From: Shewanella profunda
GTDB lineage: Bacteria; Pseudomonadota; Gammaproteobacteria; Enterobacterales; Shewanellaceae
Direction: 5' to 3'
Length of the DNA stretch: 64,000 nt
NCBI RefSeq assembly: GCF_023283765.1
Contig: NZ_JAKILG010000022.1
Coordinates: forward strand, 1 to 64,000
The notes below the pieces were generated by a model that was given only the letters and a program-made list of their open reading frames with translations, made no database searches and was not told the DNA's origin. Shown here piece after piece: positions 36,858-48,496 of this stretch. How positions within the stretch are numbered: position 1 is the first letter of the stretch; every line of letters starts with the position of its first letter. Position numbers and translations under genes: made by a program.

Positions 36858-37877
36858 CTACATTGCCAAAATACGGATTTGATCGCCTTTTGCGAGCAAC
36901 AAACCCGCTGCGAGTTCAGGGCTAATTACTATGTGTTCGGATTTATCGTCCACCGCCAAATACGCCGCTGTCGCACGGTAGTTGGCTAATTGGGTATTGG
37001 AGATAATAAATTGAGTATCGGCTTCAAGCATGTCACCAATATCGACGGTCAATAAACGACTTTCACGCACGCCGCGAATGTCCGATAAACGACACTCAAC
37101 CGTTGGACCACCATCAAAAATATCCACATACCCACGACATCTAAAACCTTCTGCCTGCAGTAGGCTCAACGCGGGACGGGTATTGGTATGCACTTCACCA
37201 ATGACTTTTTGCGCTTCTTCCGGTAACAGACAAACATAGACAGGATTTCGTGGCATCATTTCGGCCATAAAGGCTTTTTTACCAAGGCCTGAGAGATAAT
37301 CGGCCTGAATAAAATCAATGCCTAAAAAGTGCTTTTGTAGCCAACCATAAAAGGGTGAATGGCCATTAGCATCGCTCACACCACGCATTTCCGCGATCAC
37401 AGTTTCACCAAAACGTTTCGCATGTTGGGCTAAAAACAGAAAGCGGCTGCGGGATAACATGCGGCCATTGTTACCTTTACGATAAGCCTCACGCAAAAAC
37501 AGGGTGCATAATTCGGCCGCACCGGTGTAATCATGGCAAAGAGTGAGGGTTTCGACCTCATTACGCACATCAATTTGCTCGGAATGATAGACTTCGGTGC
37601 CGAGGCGATAATGGTAAAAGGCATCTTCCATTCCCACTGCGGCCTCAATGGCGCACGTTCCTACGACTTCACGAGTGGCGCTATCTTCCAATACCATCAG
37701 ATAGCCTTCGTCGAAGGGAGCCTCTACGGGTTTGACGAATGAGGTTTCTGCTCGGGCAATTTTATGTTTGAGCAAATCAGCATTCACAGGTAATGACGTA
37801 AAACCATGACCAGACTCTTCGGCAATTTGATATAAAGCCTCAAAATCGCCAGCCTGAATAGGACGTATGATTAACAT
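36858..37877 (-). CDS. astA: Arginine N-succinyltransferase
   Basis: A 339-residue enzyme that commits arginine to the AST pathway by transferring succinyl from succinyl-CoA. Recognisable family segments are MLIIRPIQAGDFEALYQIAEESG at the N-terminus, the GNNGRMLSRSRFLFLAQH region, SPFYGWLQKHFLGIDF and the VDIFDGGPTVEC motif. The length is standard and there is no frameshift. It sits directly before astD on the minus strand. A hairpin after argD suggests partial termination between argD and astA. Confidence 0.96.
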   Translation of the reverse strand: MLIIRPIQAGDFEALYQIAEESGHGFTSLPVNADLLKHKIARAETSFVKPVEAPFDEGYLMVLEDSATREVVGTCAIEAAVGMEDAFYHYRLGTEVYHSEQIDVRNEVETLTLCHDYTGAAELCTLFLREAYRKGNNGRMLSRSRFLFLAQHAKRFGETVIAEMRGVSDANGHSPFYGWLQKHFLGIDFIQADYLSGLGKKAFMAEMMPRNPVYVCLLPEEAQKVIGEVHTNTRPALSLLQAEGFRCRGYVDIFDGGPTVECRLSDIRGVRESRLLTVDIGDMLEADTQFIISNTQLANYRATAAYLAVDDKSEHIVISPELAAGLLLAKGDQIRILAM

Positions 37878-37961
37878 CTTAGTGTCTCCTCACTTTGGCT
37901 TGCTGCGCACCAAGGTACCTATCTTAATTAGACAGGTAGTGATGCACGCAAGCATTCCCTG

Positions 37962-37996
37962 ACAAAAAAGGAGTGCGAATAAATTCAGCACTCCTT
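37962..37996 (-). terminator. Terminator after argD/astC
   Basis: On minus, AAGGAGTGC, 11-base loop, GCACTCCTT is followed by a T run, directly after the argD stop. It may separate argD expression from astAD, or be leaky. Confidence 0.8.
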
Positions 37997-38003
37997 CGGT
38001 CAT

Positions 38004-39529
<1,526 letters not shown>

Positions 39530-40462
39530 TTAACGAATCAAATGTGAAAGCACAAAATGACTGATTTGCGCCCTTGCTTCAAGGGCTTCAGGTAATAAAT
39601 CAATCATAGGGAATACATGGGGCATATTGGGGTAGAAAATGCCCTGTATCTCACCACCACAGGCTTTAATTTGAGCCACTAACCGCTCCGAATCCTGTAA
39701 TAGCAATTCCCGAGTTCCAGCGATAACTAAGAGCGGTGGTAAACCAGCCAAGTTCCCCTGCAAGGGTGAAACTCTTGCCGACATAGGATCACCTCCGGCA
39801 AGATAAGCGCCGCGTAAACGCAGCAATGACTCTATGGTAAAAAAGGGATCATCGGCGGCGAGAATAAGTTCTGTGTCACCGGTTATCGCCAAATCTAACG
39901 CGGGAGATAAGAGTACGCAGGCTTGAGGAAGCGGTAAATTAAGACGCTTAAGCTCGAGCAACAAACTTAGCGCTAAATTGCCCCCCGCCGAATCCCCCAT
40001 CAAAACCACATTATCTGCACCTTTCAAGTCGATTAAGCGTAGATATGCCTCCATGACATCATCACAGGGAGCAGGGAAAGGATGTTCAGGAGCAAGACGA
40101 TAATCGGGAATATAGATATCTAACTGACAACGCTGACCTATATCCGCAACGAGTCTTGCATGGGCGTGGGGCGTTTTAAAACAAAAACCGCCACCACGGA
40201 CATAAAAGAGATTTCCTAACAGGGGTAATTTATTAAGGTGCGCATAGTGCAGTAGATTCGAATGCCCTAGCGGAACGGCGGCACTGACTAATTTATCGGG
40301 CCAAGTAATCCAACGCTTATCCAGTTCAATTAGCTTTTTCCGGACTTGTGCTAAGGGGACTTTCGCCTTGCCCCGACTAATCGAGGGACGGGCAACATAG
40401 GATAAAATAGTGTTTAATACAGATGCTTGCCAGCTTGACATATGCCCTCCATCTAGTGCCAT
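39530..40462 (-). CDS. Alpha/beta hydrolase (HSL-family esterase) with altered oxyanion motif
   Basis: A 310-residue carboxylesterase-like protein of the hormone-sensitive lipase group. The nucleophile Ser158 lies in GDSAGG. PDYRLAPEHPFPAP is the family block, and a late His in NMPHVFPMID completes the triad with an upstream Asp. The usual HGGG oxyanion motif reads VRGGGF (Arg89), an unusual first residue. Two starts are possible: the ATG at 40462 (GAGG only two bases away) and the ATG at 40441 (GGAGG four bases away). The second has the better ribosome-binding site. It follows the HDOD gene by 28 bases. The substrate is unknown. Confidence 0.85.
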   Translation of the reverse strand: MALDGGHMSSWQASVLNTILSYVARPSISRGKAKVPLAQVRKKLIELDKRWITWPDKLVSAAVPLGHSNLLHYAHLNKLPLLGNLFYVRGGGFCFKTPHAHARLVADIGQRCQLDIYIPDYRLAPEHPFPAPCDDVMEAYLRLIDLKGADNVVLMGDSAGGNLALSLLLELKRLNLPLPQACVLLSPALDLAITGDTELILAADDPFFTIESLLRLRGAYLAGGDPMSARVSPLQGNLAGLPPLLVIAGTRELLLQDSERLVAQIKACGGEIQGIFYPNMPHVFPMIDLLPEALEARAQISHFVLSHLIR

Positions 40463-40490
40463 AACCTCGACACTTATATCGAAGGGTCGA

Positions 40491-41642
40491 TTACAGCAAA
40501 TCTAACTTTCTATAATTTTGCGCTTTTAAGCGCAGCACTTCTTGCTCTGTTAACTCGTAATAATCGAACATTAAACGCTTTTCTTGCGGCTCTATCTGGC
40601 GCATTTCTTCAAGTAACACCACCTTAGCATAACAATTAGCCCGTGCGACAATCGCCGCTTGGGACGAAAGTTCACGATAGCTTAAGGTTTGATCAAGCTC
40701 CTTTAATAACCGCGTTAATGGGCTATTTTCAAACTCAAGCAGCTCTAATAATTGCCAATTAAGTTTAAGTCCATGACTTAACACTTGTTCAAAAACAGCT
40801 TTTGCTGGAAATTCTGTTGCTATCACAGCATCGTATACTTCTTTATCCCGGCTGCTACTGGCTTCTCGTATCCAAGAACCCCACGTCTTATCGAACAAAC
40901 GCGCACTTAAACTCAGCACAACCGACGTGCCTAACTGGTTTAACAGAGCACTACTATAAACCAGAGCTGAGTCAGTATTATGAAGCTGAGCCAGTGCATT
41001 GGCTGCGATACCACTGACAATGCTATAACGCCACAGTTTACGTGTGGTCCACAGCAATTTAGCATTGCCACTGGGCAACCAGTTACGTAAGCAAAAATAG
41101 GGAATAATGGTGCGAAGATTCTCTACCCCAATGTAATTCATCACCAATTTCATATCAGTGACGCGCACATCAGAACTCTGAGGTCTATGGGCACGGAAAG
41201 CGGGACTGTTGACCATATTGGTTAAATCGCGACATAACCAGCTTAAGTTACTGATAAGCGGTCGTAATCGTGTTACATCGAGATTTTTTGCGAGTAGTAG
41301 TTCTAGCAACAGAATTTGTGATTCATTGATATCCGACTTCACCAAAACCAACTCAGGGGAAGCTAATTGATGTTCAATGGCGTTATTAACGGTTGCGGTC
41401 AATTGTTTAGAAACGACTTCAAACAGCTCTCTGGCTTGGATTTGTTTCATCAAACGCGCCAAGATCGCTTCGCGCTCGACATCCAACTTATTGGCATCAG
41501 CCTCAAGCTCCCTATCCAATTCATCCAATAGTGTCGGGCTCGCCTTTTGTTTGCCGAGGATTAATTGCTGATAGAGCCTATGTTCTATCTCTATAATCTT
41601 GCCGGGCCTTACGCCACCCGCTACCGAAATCGCCACTATCAA
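40491..41642 (-). CDS. HDOD domain protein
   Basis: A 383-residue cytoplasmic protein with a charged, helical N-terminus (about 15-130) and an HDOD domain (about 150-350) showing LRTIIPYFCLRNWLP, RKLWRYSIVSGIAANALAQ and YSSALLNQLGTSVVL. HDOD domains lack the full metal-binding HD pair and usually act as signalling adaptors. The first codon is TTG at 41642 with AGGA just upstream; a GTG at 41636 is an alternative. It may be co-transcribed with the esterase gene, but no shared pathway is evident. Confidence 0.8.
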   Translation of the reverse strand: MIVAISVAGGVRPGKIIEIEHRLYQQLILGKQKASPTLLDELDRELEADANKLDVEREAILARLMKQIQARELFEVVSKQLTATVNNAIEHQLASPELVLVKSDINESQILLLELLLAKNLDVTRLRPLISNLSWLCRDLTNMVNSPAFRAHRPQSSDVRVTDMKLVMNYIGVENLRTIIPYFCLRNWLPSGNAKLLWTTRKLWRYSIVSGIAANALAQLHNTDSALVYSSALLNQLGTSVVLSLSARLFDKTWGSWIREASSSRDKEVYDAVIATEFPAKAVFEQVLSHGLKLNWQLLELLEFENSPLTRLLKELDQTLSYRELSSQAAIVARANCYAKVVLLEEMRQIEPQEKRLMFDYYELTEQEVLRLKAQNYRKLDLL

Positions 41643-41779
41643 TCTGTCCTATATAGCCATGCCATGTGGCGCCAATACTCTAAAACCCTCAAAATCATTA
41701 CAATTTCAGCACACACTCTCAATCTTAGCAACAAGCAAGCCATACTGCTTAATACCGCTCAACTTTAGCGGCCCCAAAA

Positions 41780-41806
41780 TAAAAAAGGCCTCTTATTGAG
41801 GCCTTA
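41780..41806 (-). terminator. Terminator after the S9 peptidase gene
   Basis: AAGGCCTC, 5-base loop, GAGGCCTT lies 20 bases after the minus-strand stop, with an A run at 41781-41786 giving T on minus. Confidence 0.85.
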
Positions 41807-41824
41807 ACTGAGGGCTAAACCCGC

Positions 41825-44305
41825 TTATTTGAGTTCTTGTTCAAACAGCTTATAGATACGACGATATTCATCTAACCAACTCGACGGCTGACGGAAACCA
41901 TGGGGCTCAACGGGATAAATCGCCATTTCAAACATAGGCTTTTCTAGTTCAATCAAATGCTGCACCATACGAACACTGTCTTGGAAGAAGACGTTATCAT
42001 CCATCACACCACTCATAATCAACAGTGGCTTAGTTAATCCTTTAGCATGTTCAATCGGTGAGCTACGCTCATAGGCAATAGGATCCACATCGGGCGTGTT
42101 TAAGATGTTAGAGGTATAAGGGGCATTATAGTGCGCCCAATCGGCTACAGGACGCAGTGCGGCTCCTGCTTGGAATAGGTCTGGTGCGGTAAACAGCGAC
42201 ATGAAAGTTAAGAATCCACCGTAGGAACCACCATAGGTGCCGACTCGTTTGGTATCGACATTCGTATGGGTCGCCATCCAAGTGACACCATCCTTTAAGT
42301 CTTCGACCTCAGGATGCCCCATATTGCGATAAATAGCGGTACGCCAATCACGGCCATAACCTTTAGAACCCCGGAAGTCCATATCCATCACCACATAGCC
42401 TTGCTGAGTTAGTAAGTTATGGAACATAAACTCGCGAAAATACCCACTAAAGCCATAGTCCGCATTTTGTAAATAACCTGCGCCATGGTTGAAAATCACT
42501 GCCGGATATTTCTCAGCGCGGGATTTGTCATAACCTTGGGGTAAATATACTCGCGTATAAATACTACCCGCACCATGATTTGAAGGCACTGCCACCACTT
42601 CAGGCGCTTGCCATGGGTAGTTTTTAAAGGCATCACTCGTATAAGAGGTCAGTTGCTTTAGTTCACCGCCGATAGGTTGAATATAGAGTTCATTTGGCTG
42701 CGTACGGCGTGATGCATTGAGCAACAGTTTAGTCCCGTCAGGGCTTAGGCTGTAATCTAAATTTCCATCCCACTGAGTTAATTGCTCATTTTTGCCCGTT
42801 GATATATTCACGCGGTGAACATTATAAATACCGGGATGATTTTGGTTTGCTTTGTAGTAAATAAAATTAGCATCAGGTGATAGCATAATATCACTCACTA
42901 CAAACTTACCTTGGGTTAAGGCACGTGGCTTCCCACCCAGTGGTTTAATGTAGAGCTGCGAATAGCCAGTTTCTTCCGACAGATAGTAAAGCGTATCCGT
43001 CCCTGGTAACCAACCGAATTGGTTATAGTCATAGTTCACCCAAGCGTCATCATGGAGGCGATGTTCGGTAATAAATTTTCCCTTTGACAGGTCGACACTG
43101 GCTATCCAGCGATCTTTATTATCTGTGGCTTCCAACATTAGGACGACTTTAGTTTCCGACTCATGCCATTGAATTGCGCTTTGTGTCCAGCCCCAATCCT
43201 GTATTAGCTGAATTTTACGCGGCACTTTAGTGCTTTGATAGGTTTCACCCTTGGCCTTGGCATTCTCTGCTTTAACCTTTGCCAGTACATCCTCATCGAA
43301 TCCGGTAAGGCCTTCAATGGTGATATCCGTTTGTTTATGCTGATTTAGATCAAGCAATACAAAACGTTGCCCTGGTTGAGGGTCTTCAGCAACACGTGCG
43401 CGCACAGGCACAGGATCAATATATCCTTTTGCGCCTAGATAGTTAGGCATAATGTCGTGCTCGTTACGACCATTATTATTTTTATCGGTTAACACCACTA
43501 AAATAGTGCGTCCATCAGGGGAAAGGCTAAGCTCAGAAACCACTTCGCTATCACCTAAATACCAAGTGCTGGCCGCAAGAGTCGGATCGTTTTTTTGTAA
43601 TTCCTCATTGAACTTCGCCTTAGCTTTAGCGTTTTCTTGTTGCAGTGCCACGTATTGAATTAATCTGTGCTGCTGTTTCGCTAAATAGGTACTAGGCTCT
43701 TTTACACCTTCAGGCGCTTTTGCCATTTTGATTTCGGCAAGCTGTTCAACTAAACCTGTATCTTGATGAATTTGAAAAACATTATCACCCTGCCAGTATG
43801 CAATATCGCCATTATTCAAATAACGCACACCATCAATAGCAATACGTTGGCGAGTCAATTGAGTGATCTTGCCTGTACTTAGCTGCTTAACAAAAATATT
43901 GCCTTGATAGAGGTAAGCTTTATGGGATTTAGTGGGATCTAATACCCCAAATTGCTGATCGGCTGTATGTAGCTTATCGACGGCTAACTCAACCGCACTA
44001 TTATCATTAAGACCTTGCTGATAATAGCTTCGTAAAGGTGCAGCACTGGCTTGACGGGCAAAAAGTACGCTTTGACTATCATCACTCCAGTAAGCCTCTT
44101 TGGCGAAAATCCCCATCCAATCAGGATTAGCCATAATTTGATTAAGCGTCAGCGCCTGTGAAACTTGAGGAGGTTGCGCCAATGGGACTTGGAATACCTG
44201 CGGCAATGGTGTGGGAGTTGACGTTTCTGTTGATGTTGCGGCACAACCCGCTAACACGGAAACAGCCAGTGCACTTAAACCCAAATTTCGGATTACGCTT
44301 TTCAT
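41825..44305 (-). CDS. S9 family prolyl peptidase lipoprotein (DPP4-like)
   Basis: An 826-residue exported serine peptidase. The lipobox is SVLAGC with Cys21, so it is probably anchored to the outer membrane. A beta-propeller half (about 60-540, with repeated DGT and LSPDG blade turns) is followed by an alpha/beta hydrolase domain. The nucleophile Ser lies in GTYGGSYGGF and the triad His in EPHGFRQPSSW. It would remove N-terminal dipeptides after Pro or Ala from peptides. A close relative is present in sequenced Shewanella near pabA. It has its own terminator. Confidence 0.9.
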   Translation of the reverse strand: MKSVIRNLGLSALAVSVLAGCAATSTETSTPTPLPQVFQVPLAQPPQVSQALTLNQIMANPDWMGIFAKEAYWSDDSQSVLFARQASAAPLRSYYQQGLNDNSAVELAVDKLHTADQQFGVLDPTKSHKAYLYQGNIFVKQLSTGKITQLTRQRIAIDGVRYLNNGDIAYWQGDNVFQIHQDTGLVEQLAEIKMAKAPEGVKEPSTYLAKQQHRLIQYVALQQENAKAKAKFNEELQKNDPTLAASTWYLGDSEVVSELSLSPDGRTILVVLTDKNNNGRNEHDIMPNYLGAKGYIDPVPVRARVAEDPQPGQRFVLLDLNQHKQTDITIEGLTGFDEDVLAKVKAENAKAKGETYQSTKVPRKIQLIQDWGWTQSAIQWHESETKVVLMLEATDNKDRWIASVDLSKGKFITEHRLHDDAWVNYDYNQFGWLPGTDTLYYLSEETGYSQLYIKPLGGKPRALTQGKFVVSDIMLSPDANFIYYKANQNHPGIYNVHRVNISTGKNEQLTQWDGNLDYSLSPDGTKLLLNASRRTQPNELYIQPIGGELKQLTSYTSDAFKNYPWQAPEVVAVPSNHGAGSIYTRVYLPQGYDKSRAEKYPAVIFNHGAGYLQNADYGFSGYFREFMFHNLLTQQGYVVMDMDFRGSKGYGRDWRTAIYRNMGHPEVEDLKDGVTWMATHTNVDTKRVGTYGGSYGGFLTFMSLFTAPDLFQAGAALRPVADWAHYNAPYTSNILNTPDVDPIAYERSSPIEHAKGLTKPLLIMSGVMDDNVFFQDSVRMVQHLIELEKPMFEMAIYPVEPHGFRQPSSWLDEYRRIYKLFEQELK

Positions 44306-44456
44306 TCATCCTTCCTTTTATTGTTATCGCAACAGCCAAAATGTATTTGTCTGTTTGGCGTGGTTTTGCGGCACTTATATCATATTTAACCGCTAAATTG
44401 ACGTAAAAGGAGGGATAAATCTTGTAACAGAGAATGATAAAAGGGTGAATAAAAAA

Positions 44457-45041
44457 CTACTTGGAGCTTGGTGATAAAGATAAAAAGTTTGCTAAGAGAT
44501 CGAGTCCTTGCTCGGTTAAAATCGACTCTGGATGAAATTGCACTCCATAAAGCGGTAAGTGTTGATGGCTCATTGCCATTATCTCCCGCCCATAAACAGG
44601 ATCATCGAACCAAGCGTCGAGCACAAAATCCTCAGGTACCACATCCACAAGTAATGAATGATACCTTGTCACAGTCAAAGGGTGATTTAGCCCTGTAAAT
44701 AATCGCTCACCACAGTGTTCAATTGTACTCACTTTACCGTGCATCACTCGCTCGGCACGCACAACATTAGCGCCAAAAACCTGAGCCATGGCTTGATGCC
44801 CTAAACACACACCTAAAATAGGTAAACGCGCCGCAAAATGCTTAATCGCCGCGAGGGAAATCCCCGCTTCATTTGGAGAACAGGGACCTGGGGAAATCAC
44901 CAGATGAGTTGGAGCGAGGGCTTCAATCTCATCTAAGCTAATTTCATCATTACGTTTCACCACTATCTTTTGCCCTAGTTGCTGAAAATACTGCACTAAG
45001 TTAAAGGTAAAAGAGTCGTAATTATCGATCATTAACAGCAT
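44457..45041 (-). CDS. pabA: Aminodeoxychorismate synthase glutaminase component
   Basis: A 194-residue class I glutamine amidotransferase that supplies ammonia to PabB for p-aminobenzoate (folate) synthesis. The catalytic triad is visible: Cys79 in GVCLGHQ, His170 and Glu172 in [19 protein letters not shown] is typical of PabA/TrpG. There is no trp operon nearby, which supports PabA, though it could also serve anthranilate synthase. It ends with an open spacer before the S9 peptidase. A perfect inverted repeat lies 36 bases upstream of its start. Confidence 0.92.
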   Translation of the reverse strand: MLLMIDNYDSFTFNLVQYFQQLGQKIVVKRNDEISLDEIEALAPTHLVISPGPCSPNEAGISLAAIKHFAARLPILGVCLGHQAMAQVFGANVVRAERVMHGKVSTIEHCGERLFTGLNHPLTVTRYHSLLVDVVPEDFVLDAWFDDPVYGREIMAMSHQHLPLYGVQFHPESILTEQGLDLLANFLSLSPSSK

Positions 45042-45629
45042 TAAGGTACCAACAGGTTAATTTTAAAGGCAATAAAGAATAACCCAGCATATAGGCTGGG
45101 TTATTCGTTATTCGATGTCTATTTATGTATTCCTCAGAAGGGTAATACCCACTAAAATACCACACCAAAAAGTGAGTGAGTGAGTGAAAACCCCTTTTAA
45201 ACATGAACATTTAACAAAAACAAATCTAAAATTAAAATACACTTAATTGCAATTTGTATAATTAAACCATTGATAAACGACTATAGACTCGGTTTTATAC
45301 ACTTTTAGCTAATTACTTAGAGATTAATCACGAGTGACCCTTCATCATGTGCAGTGTGAGTATTGCATGTTCATAACTGCTCTCTCTAGCGGTCAGATTA
45401 TATAATTTTGGCTATCCAATTGGATGTTGTTAAGCGCTTCTATTAACGATTTATCTCACTGACTGTTGACTTGTGGAAACTGTTCTCCGCTAGTGCGAAT
45501 AATGAACAGGAAAATGATTGCAAGCCCCAAAAGCGGCCTCATCAGTTTTACAGCCAACTGGTAGAATAAGGATGACTTTATTGATTTTATGGCCATAAAT
45601 CGCTGCTATTTAGAATGGTACTTTAATCC
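45042..45629. other. Accessory-region boundary, no intact gene
   Basis: 588 bases between pabA and a gene remnant. It contains a 12-bp inverted repeat at 45077-45106, four AGTG units at 45171-45186, and a 12-bp palindrome ATCCAATTGGAT at 45414-45425. No coding frame longer than scraps was found. Composition becomes AT-rich here. Confidence 0.5.
45077..45106. repeat. Perfect 12-bp inverted repeat upstream of pabA
   Basis: GAATAACCCAGC, 6-base loop, GCTGGGTTATTC. On minus it is followed by TTTATT, so it may be a terminator of a lost upstream gene or an attenuator in the pabA leader. Confidence 0.6.
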
Positions 45630-45660
45630 TTAGTATGATTCTTTAATACTTGGTATGAGA
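45621..45660. repeat. Two 20-bp imperfect direct repeats
   Basis: CTTTAATCCTTAGTATGATT and CTTTAATACTTGGTATGAGA are adjacent and agree at 16 of 20 positions. They overlap the stop codon of the gene remnant. Confidence 0.55.
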
Positions 45661-45762
45661 CTTTGTTCCTCTCCTACAGCCACTACAAAACCATATTCAG
45701 CCACCCACCAATAGATAGTTCCACCTTGTAGGCCTACTTCATAGAAACTAACACCTTCTTTT
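45630..45762 (-). pseudogene. 3' remnant of a gene cut by the IS3-family element
   Basis: An open frame of about 43 codons runs from the IS edge at 45762 to a TAA at 45630. The translation reads like protein (FYEVGLQGGTIYWWVAEYG, then VVAVGEEQSLIPSIKESY) with no internal stop, and there is no start codon or ribosome-binding site. I infer it is the C-terminus of a gene whose 5' part was lost or displaced when the IS arrived. Just beyond the other IS end (47053-47081) lies a strong minus-strand promoter that may once have served it. The family is not recognised. Confidence 0.55.
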
Positions 45763-45770
45763 TGTAGTGG

Positions 45771-47033
<1,263 letters not shown>

Positions 47034-47052
47034 TAGTGTTTCCATTAATTTT

Positions 47053-47081
47053 ATTATAATCGGATCAAAAAAAGATCGCAA
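47053..47081 (-). promoter_or_regulatory. Sigma-70-like promoter facing the IS element
   Basis: On minus: TTGCGA (47081-47076), a 17-base spacer, TATAAT (47058-47053). It points into the IS, and toward the gene remnant beyond it. It could raise transposase expression. Confidence 0.45.
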
Positions 47082-47187
47082 GCATAAAGATGTGGAAAAA
47101 GTAACCACCAGATCATTTTGATGTTGTTATTATTTAGGATAAGTGCTAATTTTATCGTCAATATCTATAAATAGCAGGCATAAGCAC

Positions 47188-48069
47188 ATGCAATTACTCC
47201 CTGTAAATCGTCAAGAGCGATTAGCTTTTATTGAACTCAATTTATTATTTGTAGGCACAATTACAAGGAAGACATTGAAGGAAAGGTTCCAAATTAGTGA
47301 CGCTGCCGCAACTAGAGATCTAATAGACTATCAAAAGTACAGCCCTGATAATTGCACTTACGATAACAAACTCAAAGCATACCTATACAATCAAAGAAGC
47401 TTTACTCAACAATTTGAAATTGACGTTAATGTTGCATTGTTAGAATTAACGGGACAAAGGCAAAGTCTGACTCAGAAAACACATGAACAATGTTTGAGTA
47501 GTGAAACTCTAGAAATGATTACAAAACCGAAGGTTGAAATCGTTTCTGCAATAACGAGATCTATGGCTAGCGCTATTCCTATAGAAATTGAGTATTACTC
47601 TGTTCGATCAGGGAAGCGCCGAGCAGTCATTATTCCTCACTCTGTCGTTAATAATGGGGAAAGATGGCATTTTAGAGCTTATGACAGAGAAAAAGACCTA
47701 TTTTCTGATTTTGTTATCACTCGAATTGAAAAGGTTAAAGGAATCAAAAGTAAGGTTAATAGCTATGAAAAAAAAACTAATGATACTGAATGGAATAGCG
47801 AAGTTAGGCTAGTTTTGGTACCTCATCCATTATTGCAGAATCCACGCTCTATTGAATTAGATTATGCGATGCAAAATGGTGAACATAGAGTGACTGTAAA
47901 AGCGGCCTTAATGGGATATTTTCTCAGGCATTGGAATGTTGACTGCTCGCCCGCCGATAATTTACTAGTTGGCAAACAATATCATTTATGGTTAAAAAAT
48001 AATGAAGTTATTTTACATAACCAGCAAAGATTTTTTGTACCTGGTTTCGAAAATCATAAGATAAAATAA
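47188..48069 (+). CDS. WYL-domain transcriptional regulator (BrxR/CapW-like)
   Basis: A 293-residue regulator. The N-terminal winged helix-turn-helix covers about 8-60 (RLAFIELNLLFVG, LKERFQISDAAATRDL). The WYL domain covers about 125-200 (IPIEIEYYSVRSGKRR, PHSVVNNGERWHFRAY), with a C-terminal WCX-like extension (about 215-285). Size and order match BrxR/CapW repressors that control BREX, CBASS and other phage-defence loci. Here it is an orphan, with no defence genes beside it. The ATG at 47188 (AGG about 10 bases before) is preferred over 47143 because it gives the family's usual N-terminus. Low GC and IS neighbours suggest transfer. Confidence 0.78.
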   Translation: MQLLPVNRQERLAFIELNLLFVGTITRKTLKERFQISDAAATRDLIDYQKYSPDNCTYDNKLKAYLYNQRSFTQQFEIDVNVALLELTGQRQSLTQKTHEQCLSSETLEMITKPKVEIVSAITRSMASAIPIEIEYYSVRSGKRRAVIIPHSVVNNGERWHFRAYDREKDLFSDFVITRIEKVKGIKSKVNSYEKKTNDTEWNSEVRLVLVPHPLLQNPRSIELDYAMQNGEHRVTVKAALMGYFLRHWNVDCSPADNLLVGKQYHLWLKNNEVILHNQQRFFVPGFENHKIK

Positions 48070-48496
48070 TAGTTGCTGCTAGTGCACAAAATCCTAAATA
48101 ACACCCTATACCAATACAAAATACCACCACAGCATGAATGCAGCTTGATATTATAATTTTACATGAAACCTAAATTGAAAAATAATTTGTTTAATCTATT
48201 TCGAATTTTCAAGCCAAGATACCTTTTTCTTAATAAATCGTCAAAGATATTGTTTTTATTGGTCTTTTACGTACTAACTGAATCTTCCAAACAGGAAGAT
48301 ATTTTAATACAAATCCAGCTTGGCTTAGCTCGAAAACACCAGATAGAGCGAGCTGAGTAATGAATATCTGAAGAAACTGGATTATATTCACTAAGAGATG
48401 GATAGGTCGCAGTTCATTATCCTAACCAGAATCTTTAATTAGGTGTTCTAAATGAACTGCCTTGTGCGGAGCCAAATGCAGTGTGGGGACTGGAGG
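48070..48496. other. Spacer with hairpins between WYL gene and DUF3892 cassette
   Basis: 427 bases. A 65-codon plus-strand frame (48163-48360) exists but lacks a ribosome-binding site and convincing composition, so it is not called. Hairpins are at 48324-48357 and 48409-48460. The stretch 48451-48494 (GAACTGCCTTGTGCGGA and onward) looks like the conserved hairpin found downstream of some group II intron maturase genes, which would be a degenerate remnant. Confidence 0.45.
48409..48460. repeat. Nested 52-bp imperfect palindrome
   Basis: The outer arms GCAGTTCATT and AATGAACTGC match perfectly over 10 bases. The inner arms CCTAA and TTAGG also pair, leaving a 13-base loop. It lies 37 bases after the DUF3892 stop on minus, where a cassette's attC would be expected, but its end boxes do not match attC. 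Confidence 0.55.

Noticed and set aside
45171-45186. AGTG tetranucleotide run as a phase-variation tract
   Set aside because: Only four units and not inside or close to a coding start.
48163-48360. 65-codon plus-strand ORF between the WYL gene and DUF3892
   Set aside because: No ribosome-binding site, Lys/Leu/Phe-rich composition expected by chance in AT-rich DNA, and it overlaps hairpins.
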